DNA of 64,000 bases from positions 24,516 to 88,515 of the forward strand of contig CALUGP010000010.1 in the NCBI GenBank assembly GCA_944320195.1, given 5' to 3'. Below are positions 55,248 through 63,941 of this stretch, one piece after another (the stretch's first letter is position 1; every line of letters starts with the position of its first letter). This stretch comes from an uncultured Prevotella sp. Lineage in GTDB: Bacteria > Bacteroidota > Bacteroidia > Bacteroidales > Bacteroidaceae. The translations under genes and the position numbers were made by a program. The notes beneath the pieces were generated by a model. The model had not been told where the DNA came from, did no database searches, and worked only from the letters and a program-made list of their open reading frames with translations.

Positions 55248-55703
55248 TCATTGTCTCCTTTCTTTTAAGAGTTCAATAATGGCGTCTTTGTCCTTCAAGT
55301 TGGAATCAAGGCGTGTTATTTGAGCGTTAAGACTCTCTATCTGTTCTTTCAACAGTTTGATTGTCTCATTTTTATTATCAACCTCAGATTGCACCTTATT
55401 TAATTGTGCTGCAAGTTCGGCATCCCCAATGTTATTGTGCGCATTCCCGTCCACTGCCACTGCGGCAAGATAGGCAGAAATCTGATGCTGAACGGGACAG
55501 AACAATGTGAAGAAGTTAAAGTCAAGAGCTTCACAAACCTTGACCAGCTTCTTTGTCTCCATCGTTTCCCGCTCTAAGATGCGGTTGACGTGTTGCTGGT
55601 TTACGCCAATCCTGCGTCCAAGCTCGGACTTGCTTATACCAAGCTCATTGCGCCTCTTTTCAATCGCCTGTCCTACATGCACCGGATTAACTTTTATATT
55701 CAT
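55248..55703 (-). CDS. XRE-family HTH regulator with C-terminal coiled coil
   Basis: 151 residues from the ATG after the promoter (MNIKVNPVHVGQAIEKRR); the longer frame would start inside the -7 box. The helix-turn-helix is ELGISKSELGRRIGVNQQHV at about residues 20-40. A linker is followed by a long coiled coil from about residue 100 (LNKVQSEVDNKNETIKLLKE onwards), which could dimerise. One copy of the 16-mer ATTAAATATCARRAST overlaps its -33 box, so it may repress itself. Accessory to the island. Confidence 0.85.
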   Translation of the reverse strand: MNIKVNPVHVGQAIEKRRNELGISKSELGRRIGVNQQHVNRILERETMETKKLVKVCEALDFNFFTLFCPVQHQISAYLAAVAVDGNAHNNIGDAELAAQLNKVQSEVDNKNETIKLLKEQIESLNAQITRLDSNLKDKDAIIELLKERRQ

Positions 55704-55778
55704 AGAGTCAATTTTAAGAGACAATTCAAAAGATGTTAAACAATTTTTGTAATTATGCCGAAGCATTATTGGTATGTG

Positions 55779-55809
55779 CAAAGTTAAACATTAAATATTA
55801 AATATCAAA
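55779..55809 (-). promoter_or_regulatory. Promoter of the XRE gene
   Basis: Read on the minus strand: TTTG (55806-55809), 19-nt spacer, TAACTTTG (55779-55786). Consensus match, about 75 bp upstream of the chosen ATG. Confidence 0.75.
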
Positions 55810-55812
55810 ACT
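55797..55812. promoter_or_regulatory. Island 16-mer site, copy 1
   Basis: ATTAAATATCAAAACT, overlapping the -33 box of the XRE gene. Same sequence class as 57888-57903 and 58435-58450. Confidence 0.55.
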
Positions 55813-56136
55813 TTATTTCGGAAAAGAATAATGATTGAGATATAAATGTGTCGGAGTTGGATATTTGCTGTATAGCTTGCTCACTCAAACAAATAATAGT
55901 GTTTTATTGAGTGCGGATTGGATTATTCTCGGATAAGTTGTATATGCTAAAAAGACACAACAAAGGTTATATAAACAAAGAATGGGGATGTTATACACCC
56001 TCATTCCTACACCACCTCTATATTTTTATCGACCTGATAATCTTTATGTTTTCCTTTTGGCTTGAATGATAAAACTATTGCAAATCATTCTGTCGAAGTG
56101 CAACATTATTCGATGTGTATAGTTGGACAATCATAT

Positions 56137-57531
56137 TTAAATAGTTGTCAATGAACTTAAATCTATGTCGGGAATGATGGCATCTGCAATATTGTCCTTT
56201 ATTAGGAATCCCATGTAAAGCGGGATGGTAAGCACCTCTCCCTCACGCCCTACGTTATATTGGCCCAGCTTTATCGCGTTCCTGACATGATATACATCCT
56301 TGTTTTTAAGAACCGTGGCCATGCTTTTTGCCTTGCCGCCCTTTGCCTTAACTTCAAGTATGACGCATTCACCGTTAAACCTTACCAAAAAATCCAGTTC
56401 AAGGCCACTGTCCTTATGGAAATAGTACAATTTCTGCCCGGACTTGCACAGGAAATCAGCCATTAGGTTCTCAAAGATGGCTCCCTTGTATCCAAGAAGG
56501 TTGCCCTTTAATATATCAGCCTGGGTGCCGTAGTCGAGCATGGCCATAAGGATGCCTATGTCGGTAGTGTACACCTTGAAGCAATCCTGGATGGAATTGC
56601 CCTCCAACGGAAGCTCAGTAATCTGCGTATTGTAGCATCTGCGGACTATCCCGGCATCTTCCAGCCACTGGATGCTTCCGAGGTATTGCGACGCCCTTCC
56701 ACCTTTCCTGACGATGGAGTACTGGAATTTCTTGTTCTCCTTTGCCAGTTGTTTCGGGACAGACTCGAAACATTCCCGGATATGTGGTTTGTCCGCATCA
56801 TCGGCATATTTGACCATATCCTCTTCATATTCGGCGATAAGGTTGCGCTGCATCTTGTATATAAGCTCAATGTTCTTGGTCTCAAGGAAACAGTTCACCA
56901 CATCAGGCAGGCCTCCAACTATGACATACCTGTACAGCAATTCCATCAATGCCCTGTGAATGCCGTCAGGAACAGCCTTTTCTTTTCCAAAGCATGATTT
57001 GATGGAGTCAATAACCGCATCACTGATTCCGTTAGCCCATAAAAACTCCTCAAAATCCAACGGATACATGTCTACTACGGTCTCATAGCCTACCGGGACG
57101 GAATCCTGGCCTTCAGCCTCTTCATTTTTCTTCTTCTTTTTACCATAACCTTTCACTCCCAAAAGAGAACCTGTGGCGATGACATCGAAACGGCCGTCTA
57201 TATGGAATGACTTCAATGCCGTCCTTGCTTCCTTGCACTCCTGGATTTCGTCAAGGATAATGCATGTCTTTCCGTTGATAAAACGGCTGCCTTGAATCAA
57301 GGCGGAAAGGTTAAGGATAATGGTATCTACATCTATATTGCCGACAAAGGCGGATTTTTTGTCCGGTTCGAGAATGAAGTTCATGTAAACCACGCTCTCG
57401 TAATTCTCCCTTGCGAATTTCTGGACAATATATGTCTTTCCGCACTGACGTATGCCTTTTATCACAAGAGGTTTCCTGTCCCCGGATGCCTTCCACCCGG
57501 CCAAGACTGTTTCTATTTTTCTTCTAAGCAT
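56137..57531 (-). CDS. AAA_14/DUF4143 family ATPase
   Basis: 464 residues from the ATG after the promoter (MLRRKIETVLAGWKASG). The AAA domain shows Walker A IKGIRQCGKTYIVQKFA and Walker B TCIILDEIQECKEARTALK. The C-terminal DUF4143 domain is of the PD-(D/E)XK type, with GLELDFLVRFNGECVILEVK, where Asp and Glu-x-Lys are the likely metal-binding residues. Such proteins are often present in several copies in Bacteroidales and archaea; no function is established. Lysine-rich loop GKKKKKNEE in the middle. Has its own promoter and ends 434 bp before the XRE gene. Confidence 0.88.
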   Translation of the reverse strand: MLRRKIETVLAGWKASGDRKPLVIKGIRQCGKTYIVQKFARENYESVVYMNFILEPDKKSAFVGNIDVDTIILNLSALIQGSRFINGKTCIILDEIQECKEARTALKSFHIDGRFDVIATGSLLGVKGYGKKKKKNEEAEGQDSVPVGYETVVDMYPLDFEEFLWANGISDAVIDSIKSCFGKEKAVPDGIHRALMELLYRYVIVGGLPDVVNCFLETKNIELIYKMQRNLIAEYEEDMVKYADDADKPHIRECFESVPKQLAKENKKFQYSIVRKGGRASQYLGSIQWLEDAGIVRRCYNTQITELPLEGNSIQDCFKVYTTDIGILMAMLDYGTQADILKGNLLGYKGAIFENLMADFLCKSGQKLYYFHKDSGLELDFLVRFNGECVILEVKAKGGKAKSMATVLKNKDVYHVRNAIKLGQYNVGREGEVLTIPLYMGFLIKDNIADAIIPDIDLSSLTTI

Positions 57532-57554
57532 AGTATAATTCTTTTCTTCCCGTG

Positions 57555-57586
57555 CAAAGTTACACTTTTTATGGCGAATATTGCAA
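57555..57586 (-). promoter_or_regulatory. Promoter of the DUF4143 ATPase gene
   Basis: Minus strand: TTG (57584-57586), 21-nt spacer, TAACTTTG (57555-57562). It supports the start at 57531. Confidence 0.65.
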
Positions 57587-57887
57587 GGTTTGGCACATTT
57601 TCCCAAACGAATAAATTTAATAGTGGCACGATTTTTCAAATGAATAAGTAAATTCCACTCCGAAAACATTTACGGAACATAAACAAAGGGTACCATTAAA
57701 GAATGTTGGGGAATATACTTGTTTGCAAATTTTTTGTGGCATGACATCTATGTCCATCTTTATTTCTAATCATTATTTGGATATTTGATAAATAATTATT
57801 AAACAAATATTTGGCTATATGGTTTATTTATTGTTATTTTGTAGCCGTTATATAATAATGCCAAAATTGGCAAGGTTTTATATGTTT

Positions 57888-57903
57888 ATTAAATATCAAG
57901 AGT
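57888..57903. promoter_or_regulatory. Island 16-mer site, copy 2
   Basis: ATTAAATATCAAGAGT, one base before the ATG of the first small gene. The preceding TTTTATATGTTT resembles the sequence before copy 3. Confidence 0.55.
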
Positions 57904-57904
57904 T

Positions 57905-58096
57905 ATGGCAGAAAACTTGGAAAAAATCCGTCCCGTACTTACCGCTCTTGAAGCAGGCGAAGAGGTCACCTTTCCTATTTCAAGACTGAAAAGCGTGCGT
58001 ACTCAGGCTTCGGAGCTTGGAGCAATTTATAACCGCCTATTCAAGACAAGGACAGACAGGGAGAAGCAGACAATTACCGTCAGACGTATCAAGTAG
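57905..58096 (+). CDS. Small protein of unknown function (63 aa)
   Basis: 63 residues (MAENLEKIRPVLTALEAG onwards) with a VTFPISRLKSVRTQASELGA middle and a basic end TITVRRIK. No domain recognised. Its position directly before two other small genes and the primase suggests a role in the mobile element; similar short proteins are typical there. The site ATTAAATATCAAGAGT lies immediately before its ATG. Confidence 0.65.
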   Translation: MAENLEKIRPVLTALEAGEEVTFPISRLKSVRTQASELGAIYNRLFKTRTDREKQTITVRRIK

Positions 58097-58109
58097 CAAC
58101 CTCAAAATT

Positions 58110-58415
58110 ATGACGTTATTGCATTTTTTAGACCGTTTAATCCCTTATGACACATTCTTGGATGACCTTGCGGCGAGGATTGTGAAGCTGTTGAAGTCAG
58201 ACCATGACGATCCCGAATTTGTCAGCCAGAGGAAGGCGTATCAGATGTTCGGACGGCGCAATGTCGAAAGATGGAAACGCCAGGGGAAAATCGTGCCCTG
58301 CAAACGGCCCGGCAAGGTTGAATACAGGACATCCGAATTACGTTTCTTGCAACGCACTGTACAGGATTACTTTGATGACCATCCGCAAGACGGTCGGAAT
58401 AAGAAAATAAAGTAA
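58110..58415 (+). CDS. Small DNA-binding-like protein (101 aa)
   Basis: 101 residues from the ATG 13 bp after the previous stop (MTLLHFLDRLIPYD). The second half, SQRKAYQMFGRRNVERWKRQ followed by GKIVPCKRPGKVEYRTSEL, resembles the winged helix-turn-helix of excisionase-type proteins. Function not established; a role in excision or replication control of the element is inference. Confidence 0.65.
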   Translation: MTLLHFLDRLIPYDTFLDDLAARIVKLLKSDHDDPEFVSQRKAYQMFGRRNVERWKRQGKIVPCKRPGKVEYRTSELRFLQRTVQDYFDDHPQDGRNKKIK

Positions 58416-58434
58416 TAAACACTTTTATGTTTAT

Positions 58435-58450
58435 ATTAAATATCAGAAGT
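58435..58450. promoter_or_regulatory. Island 16-mer site, copy 3
   Basis: ATTAAATATCAGAAGT, 26 bp before the ATG of the third small gene. Confidence 0.55.
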
Positions 58451-58476
58451 ATATAAATATGATATGATATAATATA

Positions 58477-58680
58477 ATGAAAGAATTAAGACCCACATGT
58501 GACCCGGATGGAGTTTATTCGGTCAAGCGGACCTGTGCCGAATTAGGCGTAAGCCACAAGACACTAAAAAAATACAGGGACAACGGCTATATCAGTCCGC
58601 TTAACCCGGGCAATTCCAGTCGCCCGAAATATTCCGGGCAATCCATCATAGACTGTTGGAATACCCTAATGAAATTATGA
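58477..58680 (+). CDS. Excisionase-like/MerR-type HTH protein (67 aa)
   Basis: 67 residues. VYSVKRTCAELGVSHKTLKK followed by YRDNGYISPLNPG is a MerR/excisionase-type winged helix. Its stop overlaps the primase ATG by 4 bp, so it is coupled to replication functions. Likely a regulatory or directionality factor of the element; this is inference. Confidence 0.75.
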   Translation: MKELRPTCDPDGVYSVKRTCAELGVSHKTLKKYRDNGYISPLNPGNSSRPKYSGQSIIDCWNTLMKL

Positions 58681-61600
58681 TTAGTGAAGCAACAATAAGC
58701 AAAGTCAGGAACATCAGCTTAGAGGAGGTACTAAATCCTTACGTCAGCCTTAAAAGGAAAGGTTCATCGTTGGTTGGGTTGTGCCCTTTCCATTCGGAAA
58801 AGACCCCGTCCTTTACGGTCTCGCCGCAGAAAGGCCTCTACCACTGTTTCGGTTGCAACCGTGGCGGTGACGCCATCTCGTTCATCATGGAGAAGGAGAA
58901 CCTTTCCTTTATGGATGCGGTAGTGTTCATTGCCAAGAATCACGGCATTGAGGTGGAATACGTGGAAGAGGAACGCAGTGAGGAGGAAACGGCAGAAGCC
59001 CGACACAAGGAGTCGTTGCTCATCGCCCTTGAACATATCCAGAAGTTCTTTTTTGACAACCTGAGGCAAGATGCTCCTGAAAGCCGCCAAGCGCGTTACT
59101 ATGTTTACGGCAGATGGCCGGAAGAGACTTGTGCCATTGCAGGAATAGGTTATGCCCCGAAAGACAGCGGCTTGTTCATGGACTATTGCCGTAAGACTGC
59201 CATAAGCGAAGATGCCCTGTTTGAGCTTGGCTTGCTCAAACGCAACGAGGATGGCGGTGCATACGCCATGTTCAGGCAGCGCATCATGATACCCGTCCGT
59301 GACAGGTGGGGACGTGTCACCGCCTATACGGCACGGTATATCGGCACGAACCCGAAAGCCCCGAAGTACATTAACTCAGCCACAAGTCCCGTCTATTCCA
59401 AAGGTGAAACCCTCTTCGGAATAGACAGGGCAAGCCGTGTGAGAAACGCTAACTACTTCATAGCGGTTGAGGGCGCACCTGACGTACTTCGGATGCAGTC
59501 CGTCGGATATGACAACACCGTGGCCGCGCTTGGTACGGCATGGACGGACAGCCAGTTCACGCTTCTAAAGAAGTTTACGAACTCATTGTGCTTCATTCCG
59601 GATTCGGACATTGCGGAGGGAAACACTTTCGGCCCCGGCTTCAAAGCGGTCATGGCAAACGGGTCGGCCGCTATCCGAAAGGGATTTCACGTGACGGTCA
59701 GGGAATTGCCGTTTGCTAAATCTCCCATTTCAGAAGAGGAGCTTCACGCCTTGTACCCTGACGGAATACCAGATGACGCCGTAAGAGAGAAGCCGGTAAA
59801 GAATGATGCGGACAGCTACATACGCTCAAAGGAAGATTTCTCCTCGCTTGAAGAAAAACACTTTATCGTCTGGCTGGCACAGAAACGGTTTCTTATTGCG
59901 GACTCGTTGGTGGAAGAACGAAAATGCGTGTCGGAGATTGCCGACCTGCTCCGATACGTGGATGACCAGCTCGTTTTTGACCAATGTATTGAACAGCTTT
60001 CGAAAATCCACGGCAAGCCTAAGCTGTGGCGCGAGGCCGTGTCCCAGGCACGTGGCGAAGCCCGCAAGAAAAAAGACAGCCTTACCCCGATGGACGAGAG
60101 GCAGCGTGACGCCGAACTCCTGCGCCGTTTTGGCCTCTTTGTCCGTGACAACTGCTATTACGCCACACCCGACGATGACGGGGAGCCTATGCGGATTTCC
60201 AACTTCATCATGGAACCGCTGTTCCATATCGAGGACGAGAACAACGGAACGCGCATATTCAGAATGCGCAACATGTACAATGTCAGCCGTGTGATAGAAC
60301 TGAAAGAGTCCGAACTGTGTTCGCTGAGCAACTTCCAGCAGAAAGTCGGCTCGGTGGGCAACTATGTATGGCTGGCCAAGATAGACAAATTAAACAGGGT
60401 AAAAGAATACCTATACTCCAAGACAGACACGGCGGAACGTATAAGGAAATTAGGATGGAACGTGGAGGAAGGCTTCTTCGCCTTCGGCAACGGCATATTG
60501 GTCGGCGGCACGTTCAAAAAAGTCGACGACCTCGGAATAGTCCGCGGTGTAAATAACAAAGCGTTCTACCTGCCCGGACAGTCCAAAATATACCTGCACA
60601 ACCGCGAGATATTCCAGTTCGAGCGGTTGATGGTGCATGAGAACCGCAGCGGAGTGAAACTTTATGACTACGTTTCATTATTGATGGATGTGTTCGGAGA
60701 GAACGCCACCGTCGCTTTCTGCTACCTGCTGGCCACCCTGTTCCGTGATGTCGTGTTCAAACGTACAAGACATTTTCCCATTCTTAATCTTTTCGGCGAG
60801 AAAGGTACGGGCAAGACCACTCTCGCCACTTCCCTCCAGTCCTTCTTCCTGCACGGTGTTGACCCTCCCAACCTCGGCGTTACCTCCGTCCCGGCCATGA
60901 ACGACCGTGTCTCGCAGGCAGTCAACACCATCGCCGTGTTCGACGAATACAAGAACGACCTCGACATCCGCAAGATAGCCTACCTGAAAGGTCTTTGGGG
61001 AGGTGGCGGACAGACCAAGAAGAACACAAGCACTGACGGCATGGCGGCACAGACCATCGTCAGCACAGGCGTAGTTCTTTGCGGCCAGGACAAACCCACG
61101 CAGGACATGGCGCTCTACACCCGTGTACTTTTCCTCGCCTTTTCCAAGACCTCCTTCAGTCAGACAGAGAAGAAACGCTATGAAGACTTGGTGGCAATGT
61201 GCAATATGGGACTGACGCACCTGACCATTGAGATACTACAACACCGTGAGCTGTTTGAAAAGAACTTCCCGGAAATTTATTCCATTACCAAACGGGAGCT
61301 GGCCACGAAACTGGAGAATGAGACAGTGCATGACCGCATCTTCGGAAACTGGGTCATACCGCTGGCCACGTTCCGTACATTGGAAACGGTCATCGACGTG
61401 CCTTTCAGCTATTCAGAACTGTTCGACATATCGCTTAGGGGCTTACGCAACCAGAACGAGCTGGCACAGGAAAGCTCCGAGATAGCCGACTTCTGGAACA
61501 TGTTGCAAGGTTTCCAGACATCAGGGAAGTGCATAGAGAATGCGCATTACCGCATAAGGTACTTAAAATCATTCCGTCCGTTGTCGTCAAAGGAAACGGT

Positions 61601-62003
61601 CGAGTTCAAGGAGGCACGCCCGATATTGTATCTGAATACGGCAGCCGTTTCTTCGCTGTTCGGTAGCCGTACCATGAACGCTACGGCCAACCGCTCCAAC
61701 TGGTCAACGGTCATGTCCTACCTGAAATCGCAGCCGTCGTTCCTCGGCCTGAAACAGGACAGGTTTACCATACTTCTGCCCAACGGTCAGCCTGACTATA
61801 CGGTCGAGTTCGTTAACGGGCAACAGGTCAGGAAAGTTCGGGTAAACCGCCCTAAAGCACTATGTTTTGACTACTTGCAGTTGAAAGACGCTTTCGGACT
61901 TGACCTTGAAACGGAGGTGATAACGGATGTTCCAGAAGTGAAAGAAGAAAACAATGATATACCCACCCCATATACCCCCGTACAGAGTGATTTGCCTTTT
62001 TAG
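58677..62003 (+). CDS. Large DnaG-type primase fused to an ATPase/helicase domain
   Basis: 1108 residues from the ATG that overlaps the previous stop (MISEATISKVRNISLEE). The CHC2 zinc finger is LCPFHSEKTPSF (Cys36, His39) with CFGC (Cys57, Cys60). The TOPRIM core follows with FIAVEGAPDVL and CFIPDSD. A separate ATPase domain lies around residue 700-790: FGEKGTGKTTLATSL is Walker A and NTIAVFDEYKNDLDI Walker B. This primase-plus-helicase layout suits autonomous replication of a plasmid, phage or integrative element. It is clearly of foreign-element type and heads no host gene. Confidence 0.88.
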   Translation: MISEATISKVRNISLEEVLNPYVSLKRKGSSLVGLCPFHSEKTPSFTVSPQKGLYHCFGCNRGGDAISFIMEKENLSFMDAVVFIAKNHGIEVEYVEEERSEEETAEARHKESLLIALEHIQKFFFDNLRQDAPESRQARYYVYGRWPEETCAIAGIGYAPKDSGLFMDYCRKTAISEDALFELGLLKRNEDGGAYAMFRQRIMIPVRDRWGRVTAYTARYIGTNPKAPKYINSATSPVYSKGETLFGIDRASRVRNANYFIAVEGAPDVLRMQSVGYDNTVAALGTAWTDSQFTLLKKFTNSLCFIPDSDIAEGNTFGPGFKAVMANGSAAIRKGFHVTVRELPFAKSPISEEELHALYPDGIPDDAVREKPVKNDADSYIRSKEDFSSLEEKHFIVWLAQKRFLIADSLVEERKCVSEIADLLRYVDDQLVFDQCIEQLSKIHGKPKLWREAVSQARGEARKKKDSLTPMDERQRDAELLRRFGLFVRDNCYYATPDDDGEPMRISNFIMEPLFHIEDENNGTRIFRMRNMYNVSRVIELKESELCSLSNFQQKVGSVGNYVWLAKIDKLNRVKEYLYSKTDTAERIRKLGWNVEEGFFAFGNGILVGGTFKKVDDLGIVRGVNNKAFYLPGQSKIYLHNREIFQFERLMVHENRSGVKLYDYVSLLMDVFGENATVAFCYLLATLFRDVVFKRTRHFPILNLFGEKGTGKTTLATSLQSFFLHGVDPPNLGVTSVPAMNDRVSQAVNTIAVFDEYKNDLDIRKIAYLKGLWGGGGQTKKNTSTDGMAAQTIVSTGVVLCGQDKPTQDMALYTRVLFLAFSKTSFSQTEKKRYEDLVAMCNMGLTHLTIEILQHRELFEKNFPEIYSITKRELATKLENETVHDRIFGNWVIPLATFRTLETVIDVPFSYSELFDISLRGLRNQNELAQESSEIADFWNMLQGFQTSGKCIENAHYRIRYLKSFRPLSSKETVEFKEARPILYLNTAAVSSLFGSRTMNATANRSNWSTVMSYLKSQPSFLGLKQDRFTILLPNGQPDYTVEFVNGQQVRKVRVNRPKALCFDYLQLKDAFGLDLETEVITDVPEVKEENNDIPTPYTPVQSDLPF

Positions 62004-62094
62004 TCGTTGCCTACGTATTTTATATTTCAAACAGTAGAAAAGCCCACAATCTTATTTTATTGGCAAAATATTTCGACATTTGACAGGAATGATA

Positions 62095-62103
62095 TATTTT
62101 TGC
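62095..62103 (+). promoter_or_regulatory. -7 box of the AbiE-type operon
   Basis: TATTTTTGC, 11 bp before the antitoxin ATG, implying a very short leader; a weak TTTC at 62071-62074 could be the -33 element (20-nt spacer). Confidence 0.55.
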
Positions 62104-62113
62104 AGTATCAAAA

Positions 62114-62866
62114 ATGAATGATATGACAACGAGCGAAAAGATATTGAACTACGCAGCCATGCAAGGCGGGACTTTCAACAGGAAAGACCTTCTTCGCCAT
62201 ATTATAGAAAAAAATCCAGACATCAATGAAGGAGCGGTAGATTTACAGGTAAATCGTTTGTTGTCTTCCGGAGTGCTTAAACGCAGCGGTCGCGGCAAAT
62301 ATATGGTGGATAGAAACAGACTGCCGGAGTTTGTCTATCTTCCTTCAGAGCAGGAACAGGATATATTTTTGAAATTGAAAGCCAAATTCCCGCTTCTTGA
62401 CATGTGTGTATGGAGTCCTCGGGTGCTGGTTTCATATATGATGCACGTGCCCAACATAGCCTATACATTTGTGGATGTGGAGAAAGACGGAATGGAAACG
62501 GTATTTCATGTGTTACAAGACATGAGGCTTGGCAGGAACATACTTTTTTCACCATCAGCCGTCGATTGTGAGCGTTATTTGGCAGGAACAGATTCTATTG
62601 TCGTTCGGCAGCTGGTAGGACAGTCGCCATTGACGGAAGTAAATGGCTGCAAGGTGCCGCGCATTGAAAAGATACTTGTTGACGCATTAGGCGATAATGA
62701 GTTGTCTTTTGCTGGCGGCTCGGAAATATACAATATATATGAATACGCGTTTGAAAGGAACAATGTGAATAAGAGCAAGCTGCTCAGGTACGCATCACGC
62801 CGTAACCGAAAAGAAAAAGTAGAACATATTATAAATACCATAAACAATGATAAATCCCAAAAGTAG
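62114..62866 (+). CDS. AbiEi-like antitoxin (DUF6577-type)
   Basis: 250 residues with an N-terminal winged helix (RKDLLRHIIEKNPDINEGAV and LQVNRLLSSGVLKRSGRGKY), typical of AbiEi antitoxins, followed by the C-terminal antitoxin domain (VPRIEKILVDALGD). The protein is thought to repress its own promoter and to counter the nucleotidyltransferase toxin without direct binding (type IV). It overlaps the toxin gene by 20 bp. Identification comes from both sequence pattern and partner. Confidence 0.82.
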   Translation: MNDMTTSEKILNYAAMQGGTFNRKDLLRHIIEKNPDINEGAVDLQVNRLLSSGVLKRSGRGKYMVDRNRLPEFVYLPSEQEQDIFLKLKAKFPLLDMCVWSPRVLVSYMMHVPNIAYTFVDVEKDGMETVFHVLQDMRLGRNILFSPSAVDCERYLAGTDSIVVRQLVGQSPLTEVNGCKVPRIEKILVDALGDNELSFAGGSEIYNIYEYAFERNNVNKSKLLRYASRRNRKEKVEHIINTINNDKSQK

Positions 62867-63911
62867 AACAATAGAATGGATAACAGAGGCGGCGACGCGT
62901 CTGGGAATACGAGACTTTTCATTGGCCGAAAAGACAATCAGGGCATTTTCACTGCTCGAAGCCTTGGCCCGTTCCGGATGCCCTTTCGTGTTCAAAGGCG
63001 GAAGTTCTCTTCTGTTGCACTTGAATACAAGCAGGCGACTGTCAATAGATATAGACATTATCTGCCCTCCCGGAACTCAGATAGAGAATTATCTCATGCA
63101 GTATGCCGGGGAATACGGCTTTGGCAAGGTGGAGCTTGTTGAGAGGATTGCAAGAACTGATGTGCCCAAACAGCATGCCAAATTCTTTTATGAAGTGAGT
63201 TATCCGGGCAATGGAGGCCAGGATAAAATTCTCTTGGATGTGCTGTTTGAGAATATTCATTACAGCAACATTGTTGCCAAACCCATTCAAAGCCCTTTGC
63301 TTGCAACGGATGAGCCCCTCGTCATGGTCAATCTGCCGAGTGCCGAGGACTTGCTCGGCGACAAGCTGACAGCTTTTGCCCCTCACACGACGGGGATTCC
63401 GTTCTTCAAAGGGGAAAAGAACTGCTCTATGGAAATCATCAAACAACTCTATGATGTGGCGTCTCTCTTTGACATTGTTGACGACTTGTCCGTCACCGAA
63501 AAGACTTTCCGCAAGTTCGCCGCGATAGAACTCCGCTACCGTCACTTGAAAGATGATTCCATACAACAAGTTTGTGATGACATCTATCAGACAGCTCTTT
63601 GCATATGCCTAAGAGGATTGCACAATCCTGACGAGTATAAGTTGCTGATAGGTGGCATCAATCGTATAAGCAACTTTATCCATAGCGAGAAATACACTCT
63701 TGATTCTGCGATTATAAACGCTTCAAAAGCTGCCTATCTGAGCAAACTAATCTGTAAGGGCATTACTGGCATCCGCCACTTCTCTCCTGATAATCAGAAT
63801 GAACTGATTTCAAAATCATTGAAGGAACCATTGCCAACAAAGCTAAACAAATTAAAGAAAACGCACATGGAAGCGTTTTTCTATTGGTGTGAAATCCAAG
63901 ATATTTGTTAA
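62847..63911 (+). CDS. AbiEii-type nucleotidyltransferase toxin
   Basis: 354 residues. The nucleotidyltransferase core shows FVFKGGSSLLLHLNTSRRLS followed by IDIDII: the GGS and DID motifs of the family, and the later LPSAEDLLGDKLTAFAPHTT. Relatives transfer nucleotides to tRNA and block translation, giving phage resistance by growth arrest. ATG overlaps the antitoxin gene, so the pair is co-translated. Here it serves to stabilise the island or to exclude phage. Confidence 0.85.
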   Translation: MINPKSRTIEWITEAATRLGIRDFSLAEKTIRAFSLLEALARSGCPFVFKGGSSLLLHLNTSRRLSIDIDIICPPGTQIENYLMQYAGEYGFGKVELVERIARTDVPKQHAKFFYEVSYPGNGGQDKILLDVLFENIHYSNIVAKPIQSPLLATDEPLVMVNLPSAEDLLGDKLTAFAPHTTGIPFFKGEKNCSMEIIKQLYDVASLFDIVDDLSVTEKTFRKFAAIELRYRHLKDDSIQQVCDDIYQTALCICLRGLHNPDEYKLLIGGINRISNFIHSEKYTLDSAIINASKAAYLSKLICKGITGIRHFSPDNQNELISKSLKEPLPTKLNKLKKTHMEAFFYWCEIQDIC

Positions 63912-63941
63912 TGGTTTAGCTATTGGAAAAGCCACGCGACT

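Larger units (their letters stand above)
55704..56136. other. Spacer between the XRE and DUF4143 genes
   Basis: 433 bp. The first 110 bp hold the XRE promoter and the ATTAAATATCAAAACT site (55797-55812). The rest has interrupted frames on the minus strand that could be relics of a gene, but I cannot identify one. Confidence 0.5.
57532..57904. other. Divergent spacer at the island core
   Basis: 373 bp between the DUF4143 gene and the first plus-strand small gene. It holds the ATPase promoter, a CAAATATTTG palindrome at 57804-57813 and the second 16-mer site (57888-57903). Very AT-rich; no ORF of note. Confidence 0.6.

Noticed and set aside
55860-56130. Transposase or other gene relic between the XRE and DUF4143 genes
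   Set aside because: Minus-strand frames contain several stops and no motif that I can tie to a known family.
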